Origin: Sacculina carcini
Taxonomy: Eukaryota > Arthropoda > Thecostraca > Sacculinidae
NCBI GenBank assembly: GCA_916048095.2
Contig: OU696586.1
Span: forward strand, 7,984,249-8,048,248
Direction: 5' to 3'
Length of the DNA: 64,000 bases
In this document: piece by piece, positions 55,584-64,000 of the stretch
How positions within the stretch are numbered: the stretch's first letter is position 1
Layout: each line of letters starts with the position of its first letter
Made by a program: the position numbers and the translations under genes
The notes under the pieces: model-generated
The model's input: only the letters and a program-made list of their open reading frames with translations
Databases searched by the model: none
What the model was told of the DNA's origin: nothing

Positions 55584-56478
55584 AGCATTAAAACCCGCCC
55601 GTTGTGCGGAACAATTAATAAAAATATTGCAAATTAAAAATAAATAAGGCAAACTCATGAAGACCTTAATCAATTAAAAAGTCTAAATTTCATTATTTTT
55701 TATTTTATTTTGACAAAATATATTCACTCAACCCGCCTCATATTTAAACCCGCCCGACGTGAGGAATAATTCAGAACTCGAACACCATCCGTTCTGGTTC
55801 TTGAAGTCAAATCCATTAGTTTTGTATATGAATTCATTCTATACGGTGAAATTGAACATTTTATTGCTGCCCGCGGGACATTTTAATTCATAAAAATGAG
55901 CCATCGCTTCGTTTGCGTTTCAAGCCCCTGATCATTGAACCAGCGAACATGAACCAGCGCAATTATGTCACCTCATATTCAAGCATACATACACAGACAG
56001 ACAGATAATTTCTTCTTTATGTATATACTAGCATTAAAACCCGCCCGTTGTGCGGAAGAATTCATAAAAATATTGCAAATTAAAAATAAATAAGGCAAAC
56101 TCATAAAAACCTTAATCAATTAAAAAGTCTAAATTTCATTATTTTTAATTTTATTTTGACAAAATATTTTCACTCAACCCGCCTCATATTTAAACCCGCC
56201 CGACGTGAGGAAAAATTCAGAACTCGAACACCATCCGTTCTGGTTCTTGAAGTCAAATCCATTAGTTTTGTATATGAATTCATTCTATACGGTGAAATTG
56301 AACGTTTTATTGCTGCCCGCGGGACATTTTTATTTCATAAAAATGAGCCATCGCTTCGTTTGCGTTTGAAGCCCCTGATAATTGAACCAGCGAACCATGA
56401 GCCAGCGCAATTATGTCACCTCATATTCAAGCATACATACACAGACAGACAGATAATTTCTTCTTTATGTATATATAT
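55584..56478 (+). repeat. Tandem ~448-bp units (two copies) of the 41143 family
   Basis: Units start at about 55584 and 56030 and are very similar to those at 41143-42880. The unit at 56030 retains the open reading of about 120 codons also seen in the intron array. Confidence 0.9.
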
Positions 56479-59400
56479 AGCATTAAAACCCGCCCGTTGT
56501 GCGGAGCAATTCATAACATGAAATTCATATTCAATTCATAAAAAATATGGAAAAATAAAAATGAAATAGGGTACACTCATAAAAATATTAATCAATTGAA
56601 AATTATAAGTTTAGTTATTTTTATTTCGACACAATATTTCCCCTCAGTCCGCCTGAGTCATTTTTAAACCCGCCCGTCGTGCTGAATAATTCAGAACTCG
56701 AACACGATCCGTTCTGCATCTTGAAGTCAAATCCATTGGTTTTGTGTATGGATTAATTCTACAGGGTAAATTGAACGTTCTATTGTCTATAGTTGCTGCC
56801 CGCGGAACATTTTTATTTAAAAAAAAAACATTTTTTTAAATGAACCATTTGAAAAAATGATCTAAAAAAACTTTTTTAAACCCACCCGTCGTGCGGAACA
56901 ATTCATACAATAAAATTCATATCAAATCCATAAAATATAATGAATACAAATTGAAAAGCAAAAAATGTAACCTATAAATATCTTAACCAATAGAAAAGTC
57001 TAAATGTGAATATTTTTGTTCTTATTTTGACAAATATTATCCCTCAACCCGCCTGATATATAAATCTGCCCGTCGTGTGGTATAATTCAGAACACAAACA
57101 CGAAACAAACAATGAAAGATGATGAAATCTTTTCATCAGACTGTTTCCAAACTATATTTATTACTTAACATCATTCCCCAATATCATTTGCTTAAGTACT
57201 ATTTCACTTTTACCGCTATAATATTTATTGTTAAAATTTATATATTTTCCGCTATCATTAAAACCCAATATAACCTGAGTCAAACCTACCCAACCCAACC
57301 CAACCATTCAATCTTGACCGCTCTCAGCCTAGTCTGAGGTGATTTAACTTATTAGTTTGTGATCACAAAATATACTGATGCGATCATAATTTGTAATCAG
57401 AAGACTGAGATTATCTACCCCAGGGGTCCCAAACACGCGGCCCACCAATACTTTTCTCTCAACCCGCCAATATAGTATCGGGACCAGACTGTAAGGTAGC
57501 TAAATTCACATTTGTTGCATAATGCGATATAATTTTACACCATTATCATATTATCTCATAATTCCCGGTTAATGCTTCCACTAATGCATCATATTCATAC
57601 AGTTGTTATTTTTTGGATTACATCGATAATGCAGCCCTTGATATTACAGCCGATATTATATTATGCAATCTATATTCTGCTACGTATTAATCCTAATACA
57701 TATATCATCAGATCGCAAAATATATTTAAAGGTTCACATCATTCTCCAAAATCATTTGCTTAAGAGCTATTCTACTTTTATCGCTAGAATATTTACTGCT
57801 AGCAAAATATCATATACCTCGCTATCATTTAAACCCACTCTTTATAGATACATTTAATTCGCCCGTCGTGCGGAACAGTTCATAAAATATAATTAATATT
57901 CAATTCATAAAAAATTAGTGCAAATTGAAAAAGAAAAACAAACCCACAGGAAAGTTATAGCTAATCTAAAAGTCTAAATGTGAAATTTATGTTTCAATTT
58001 AGAAAACATGTTTTTCCACAACACTATCAAAACAATGCAACCTTCTGTCATCTCTATAATTCCAGGTTAATGCTTCCGCTAAAACAGCATAAGTTGGCAT
58101 TACATGATATTGCAACCCATATCCTTATGCAACTTATGCTTATGCAACTTGAAATTAAACCAATTAAATTACACAGTTAAATTCAGTAGTTTACTTTGTT
58201 CCCAATAGCATTTTACCCGCCCGTCGTGCGGAACGTTATTGAGGACAATAAAGCCTTTATATTCAGTAGAGTGTAGCATTAATTAAACTGTACGCAATAA
58301 AACCACACCATCCATGCTTGGAGATAATATGATGCATTCTTAATTGTGATTGGGCTTCAGTGAAATTTAATCGGTGTATATTCCTGTGTAATCGCAAGTG
58401 CGCATAATAGCTGTCAAATTGGCAATATGTCCTTTTGACTTTACACCGCCGTAACTTCCTTCAGATACCCTTTGGAAAATTACAAATTATACCGTATTGT
58501 AGAAGAAAAGATTTCTAGAACGATGGTATAATTTATTTTTATGTGTAACTAATAGTTACTGAGAAATAGTAGAAAAATGAATTAATTTTAGTCGCCCGGT
58601 GTTCAAGTGTAATTTTGGATGTATTTGAGAATTTTGCCAATTTTACACGTTTTTTGTATCATTTGTGGGTATAAATTATAGCTTATCTTGTAGAACACAA
58701 AATTCTCTACACAGTAGTATATTCCTGTGTAATCGCAAGTGCGTAAATTGTGATTGGACTTCAGTGAAATTTAATCAGTGTATATTCATGTGTAATCGCA
58801 AGTACGCATAATAGCTGTCAAATTGGCAATATGTCCTTTTGACTTTACACCGCCGTAACTTCCTTCAGATACACTTTGGAAAATTAATAATTATACCGTA
58901 CTGTAGGAAACAAAATTTCTAGCACGATGGTATAATTAATTTTAATGTATGACAAATAGTTCCTGAGAAATGGGTATAAAAATGAATAAATTGTAGTCAC
59001 CCGGTGTTCAAGTGTAATTTTGGATGTATTTGAGAATTTTGCCAATTTTACACGTTTTTTGTATCATTTGTGGGTATAAATTACACCTTTTCTTGTAGAA
59101 CACAAAATTCTCTACACAGTAGTATATTCCTGTGTAATCGCAAGTGCGCATAATAGCTGTCAAATTGGCAATATGTCCTTTTGAATTTACACCGCCGTAA
59201 CTTCCTTTAGATACACTTTGCAAAATTCCAAATTATACCGTATTGTAGAAAACAAAATTTCTAGCACGATGGTATAATTTATTTTTATGTGTAACAAATA
59301 GTTCCTGAGAAATAGGTAGAAAAATGAATTAATTTTAGTCGCACGGTGTTCAAGTGTAATTTTGGATGTATTTGACAATTTTGCCAATTTTACACATTTT

Positions 59401-60167
59401 TTGTATCATTTGTGGGTATAAATTATAAATTTTCTTGTAGAACACAAAATTATCTACACAATAGTATAATTTTTATAGCTGTACCATTGCTGGTTTATGA
59501 GGAATAGATAGGGGAATATTTACCAAAACATTCACGGTTTCCAGTGCTAATTTTGCATTTTTGACTTTGTCATTTTGACTTCACACCGCCGTAACTTTTT
59601 TTTAATACACTTTGGAAAATTAAAAATTATACCGTGTTGTAGCAAACAAAATTCCCAGCATGATGGTATTATTTATTTAGTTGTGTGATAATTAGTTTTT
59701 GATACATAGAGAAAAAAGTATAGAAAATCGGACGCGTGGAGTATAAATATAATTTTGAATATAGATTGAAATTTTGTCATGTTTACATCTTTTATGTTCT
59801 ATTTTTGGATATGAATTATAACCTATCTTGTAGAACAGAAAATTTTCTACACAGTGGTATAATCTGTTTGGCTGTACCATTTCTGGTTTATGAGGAGTAG
59901 ATGGCAGAGCATTGACCACAATTTTCGCATTTTTCAGGGTTCATTTTGTCTTTTCACCGCTATAACTTTTTTTGATTTTATTTTTGAAATTTAAAATTTA
60001 ATCTAAAGTGTAGACAAGAAAATTTCCAACGTGATGGTATAAATTGTTAGCGGGTAGGCTGAGTGGTGGCCGAAAAATAGCTGATAGAAAATGGACCAAG
60101 GAGGGTCGAACACACACACAGACACACACACACACACACAGAGGATCTCTTTTATATATATAGATAT
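56479..60167 (+). repeat. Higher-order repeat unit 1 (~3.7 kb)
   Basis: It starts with AGCATTAAAACCCGCCCGTT, then runs through several CCCGCCCGTCGTGCGG segments and a possible hAT-type terminus at 57421 (CAGGGGTCCCAAACACGCGG). It then includes the 2.5-kb block shared with 42890-45420 (57652-60168) and its ~341-bp tandem array (starts near 58383, 58724, 59130). It ends in a (CA)n tract (60110-60140) and is followed directly by unit 2. Confidence 0.88.
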
Positions 60168-63100
60168 AGCATTAAAACCCGCCGGTTGTGCGGAGCAATT
60201 CATAACATGAAATTCATATTCAATTCATAAAAAAATATGAAAAAATAAAAATGAAATAGGGTACACTCATAAAAATATTAATCAAATGAAAATTATAAGT
60301 TTAATTATTTTTATTTCGACAAAATATTTCCCCTCAGTCTGCCTGAGTCATTTTTAAACCCGCCCGTCGTGCTGAATAATGCAGAACTCGAACACGATCC
60401 GTTCTGCATCTTGAAGTCAAATCCATTGGTTTTGTGTATGGATTAATTCTACAGGGTAAATTGAACGTTCTATTGTCTATAGTTGCTGCCCGCGGAGCAT
60501 TTTTATTAAAAAAAAATACTTTTTTTAAATGAACCATTTGAAAAAAATGAACTAAAAAATGGAAACACTTTTTTTAAACCCGCCCGTCGTGCGGAACAAT
60601 TCATACAATGAAATTCATATTTGAAGTCAAATCCATTGGTTTTGTGTATGGATTAATTCTACAGGGAAAATTGAACGTTTTATTGTTTATAGTTGCTGCC
60701 CGCAGAACATTTTTATTTAAAAAAAAAAACCTTTTTTTAAATGAACCATTTGAAAAAATGATCTAAAACACTTTTTTAAACCCACCCGTCGTGCGGAACA
60801 ATTCATACAATAAAATTCATATCAAATCCATAAAATATAATGAATACAAATTGAAAACCAAAAAATGTAACCTATAAATATCTTAACCAATAGAAAAGTC
60901 TAAATGTGAATATTTTTGTTCTTATTTTGACAAATATTATCCCTCAACCCGCCTGATATATAAATCTGCCCGTCGTGTGGTATAATTCAGAACACAAACA
61001 CGAAACAAACAATGAAAGATGATGAAATCTTTTCATCAGAATGTTTCCAAACTATATATATTACTTAACATCATTCCCCAATATCATTTGCTTAAGTACT
61101 ATTTCACTTTTTCCGCTATAATATTTATTGTTAAAATTTATATATTTTCCGCTATCATTAGAACCCAATATAACCTGAGTCAAACCTACCCAACCCAACC
61201 CAATCATCCAATCTTGACCGCTCTCAGCCTAGTCTGAGGTGATTTAACTTATTAGTTTGTGATCACAAAATATACTGATGCGATCATAATTTGTAATCAG
61301 AAGACTGAGATTATCTACCCCAGGGGTCCCAAACACGCGGCCCACCAATACTTTTCTCTCAACCCGCCAATATAGTATCGGGACCAAACTTTAAGGCAGC
61401 TAAATTCACATTTGTTGCATATTGCGATATAATTATACACCATTATCATATTATCTCATAATTCCCGGTTAATGCTTCCACTAATGCATCATATTCATAC
61501 AGTTGTTATTTTATGGATTACACCGATATTTCAGCCCTTGATATTACAGCCGATATTATATTATGCAATCTATATTCTGCTACGTATTATTCTTAATACA
61601 TATATCATCAGATCGCAAAATATATTTAAAGGTTCACATCATTCTCCTAAATCATTTGCTTAAGAGCTATTCTACTTTTATCGCTAGAATAATTACTGCT
61701 AGCAAAATATCATATACCTCGCTATCATTTAAACCCACTGTTTATAGATACATTTAAGCCCGCCCGTCGTGCGGAACAGTTCATAAAATATAATTAATAT
61801 TCAATTCCAAAAAAATTAGTGATAATTGAAAAAGAAAAACAAACCCATAGGAAAGTTTTAGCCAATATAAAAGTCTAAATGTGAAATTTATGTTTCAATT
61901 TAGAAAACATTTTTTTCCACAACCCGCCTCATATTTAAAGCTGCCCGTCGTGCGGAATAATTCAGAACTCAAACACGAAACAAACAAAAAGAAAATTGAT
62001 GAAAAACGACCAATAGAAAAAGTCAAATTTGTAAATTCTTGTTTTAATTATTGTCGAAGTTTTTTCCCTCAACACTGCTCAAATTCCCACCCGTCCTTCG
62101 TGTGTAGTAATTCAGAAGTGTAACACTATCAAAACAATGAAACTTTCTCTCATCTCTATAATTCCAGATTTATGCTTCCGCTAAAACAGCATATGCATAT
62201 AGTTGGCATTGCATGATATTACAACCCATATCCTTATGCAACTTAAACGTATGCTACTTGAAATTAAACCAATTAAATTACACAGTAAAATTCAGTAGTT
62301 TACTTTGTTCCCAGTAGCATTTTACCCGCCCGTCGTGCGGAACATGTGTAAATATTGAGGACAATAAAGACTTTCTATTCAGTATAGTGTAGCATTAATT
62401 AAACTGTACCCAATAAAACCACACCATCCATGCTTGGAGCTAATATAATGCATTCTTAATTGTGATTGGGCTTCAGTGAAATTTAATCGGTGTATATTCC
62501 TGTGTAATCGCAAGTGCGCATACTAGCTGTCAAATTGACAATATGTCCTTTTGAATTTACACTGCCGTAACTTCCTTCAGATACACTTTGGAAAATTACA
62601 AATTATACCGTATTGTAGAAAAGAAGATTTCTAGCATGATGATATAATTTATTTTTATGTATAACAAATAGTTACTGAGAAATAGAAGAAAAATGAATTA
62701 ATTTTTGTCGCCCGGTGTTCAAGTGTAATTTTGGATGTATTTGAGAATTTTGCCAATTTTACACGTTTTTTGTATCATTTGTGGGTATAAATTATAACTT
62801 TTCTTGTAGAACACAAAATTATCTACACAGTAGTATATTCCTGTGTAATCGCAAGTGCGCATAATAGCTGTCAAATTGGCAATATGTCCTTTTGACTTTA
62901 CACCGCCGTAACTTTCTTCAGATACACTTTGGAAAATTACAAATTATACCGTATTGTAGAAAAGAAGATTTCTACCACGATGGTATAATTTATTTTTATG
63001 TATCACAAATAGTTACTGAGAAATAGTAGAAAAATGAATTAATTTTAGAGGCCCGTTGTTCAAGTGTAATTTTTGGATGTATTTGAGAATTTTGCCAATT

Positions 63101-64000
63101 TTACACGTTTTTTGTATCATTTATGGATATAAATTATAGCTTATCTTGTAGAGCACAAAATTCTCTACACAGTAGTATATTCCTGTGTAATCGAAAGTGC
63201 GTCAATTGTGATTGGACTTCAGTGAAAATAAATCAGTGTATATTCATGTGTAATCGCATAATATCATTTGTGGGTACAAATTATAAATGTTCTTATAGAA
63301 CACAAAATTATCTTCATAATAGTATAATTTTTATAGGTGTACCATTGCTGGTTTATGAGGAATAGATAGCGAAATATTGACCAAAATATTCACGTTGTTT
63401 TTGCTAATTTTGCCTTTTTGCCTTTTTGTCATTTACACTTCACACCGCCGTAACTTTTTTTAATACACTTTGAAAAATAAAAAATTATATCGTGTTGTAG
63501 CCAAAAAAATAAAAAATTAAATCAGTGTATATTCATGTGTAATCGCAAGTGCGCATAATAGCTGTCAAATTGGCAACATGACATTTTGAATTTACACCGC
63601 CATAACTTCCTTCAGATACACTTTGGAAAATGAAAAATTATACCGTATTGTAGAAAACAAAATGTCTAGCACAATGGTATAATTTATTGTAATGTGTGAC
63701 AAATATTTCTTGAGAAATAGGTAGAAAAATGAATTCATTTTAATCAACCGATGTTCAAGTGTAATTTTGGATGTGTTTGAGAATTTTGCCAATTTTACAC
63801 GTTTTTGTATCATTTGTGGGTATGAGTTATAACTTTTCTTGTAGCACACAAAATTATCTACACAATAGTATAATTTTTATAGCTGTACCATTGCTGGTTT
63901 ATGAGGAATAGATAGCGGAATATTGACCAAAATATTCACGTTTTTTGTGCCAATTTTGCCTTTTTGCCTTTTTGTCATTTACACTTCACACCGCCGTAAC
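60168..64000 (+). repeat. Higher-order repeat unit 2 (continues beyond window)
   Basis: A second copy of 56479 onwards. The offset is about 3,690 bp at the start and 3,900 bp from about 60800, because an extra ~210 bp (about 60590-60800) repeats part of the unit. It diverges from unit 1 at about 61920-62130, then carries more ~341-bp units (starts near 62501, 62843 and 63180) to the window's end. Confidence 0.88.

Overview
This is a window of a repeat-rich animal nuclear genome. It has spliced host coding sequence, Penelope-like retroelements, Tc1/mariner, pogo, piggyBac and hAT DNA transposons, several LINE families and dense (CA)n/(TA)n microsatellites. There are no prokaryotic operons, CRISPR arrays or rRNA genes. 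The host gene is a clear BMP2/4 (Dpp) orthologue, so the source is a metazoan, probably an invertebrate. I cannot fix the phylum.

Host gene. A two-coding-exon BMP2/4/dpp gene lies on the minus strand. Exon 1 is at 50769-51207 (signal region and N-terminal prodomain). Exon 2 is at 30484-31418 (rest of the prodomain, furin sites, mature ligand). The intron is 19,350 bp, with a GTAAGC donor, a TTACAG acceptor and matching phase 1. The two ORFs look unrelated until joined. The mature ligand has six of the seven canonical cysteines: the one that makes the inter-subunit disulfide is Ser. The only other possible host coding sequence is an unidentified 247-codon ORF at 4887-5630.

Layout. 1-4647: a minus-strand LINE (ORF1, endonuclease, RT) interrupted by a 1.4 kb non-autonomous LTR element with a tRNA-Trp primer site. 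6484-7905: two LINE 3' pieces and a repeat-rich LINE tail. 9222-15936: a decayed Ty3/gypsy-like gag-pol, split by a 2.45 kb Tc1/mariner element and a LINE tail, and bracketed by inverted LTR-like fragments. 17.2-25.4 kb: piggyBac-type short elements hosting two complete miniature LTR elements (both with 5-bp target duplications), then a second LINE. 25.4-29.3 kb: LINE relics and a pogo/Tigger element. 30.5-51.2 kb: the BMP2/4 gene, whose intron is filled with a dead piggyBac, hAT MITEs, Penelope-like pieces with hammerhead-ribozyme motifs, and tandem arrays. 55.1-64.0 kb: intergenic copies of the same arrays, including a 2.5 kb block about 99% like one inside the intron.

Most of the sequence is nested mobile DNA. 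Several nestings can be proven internally, because removing the insert plus one target duplication restores the host element's reading frame. None of the transposase or RT genes looks intact.
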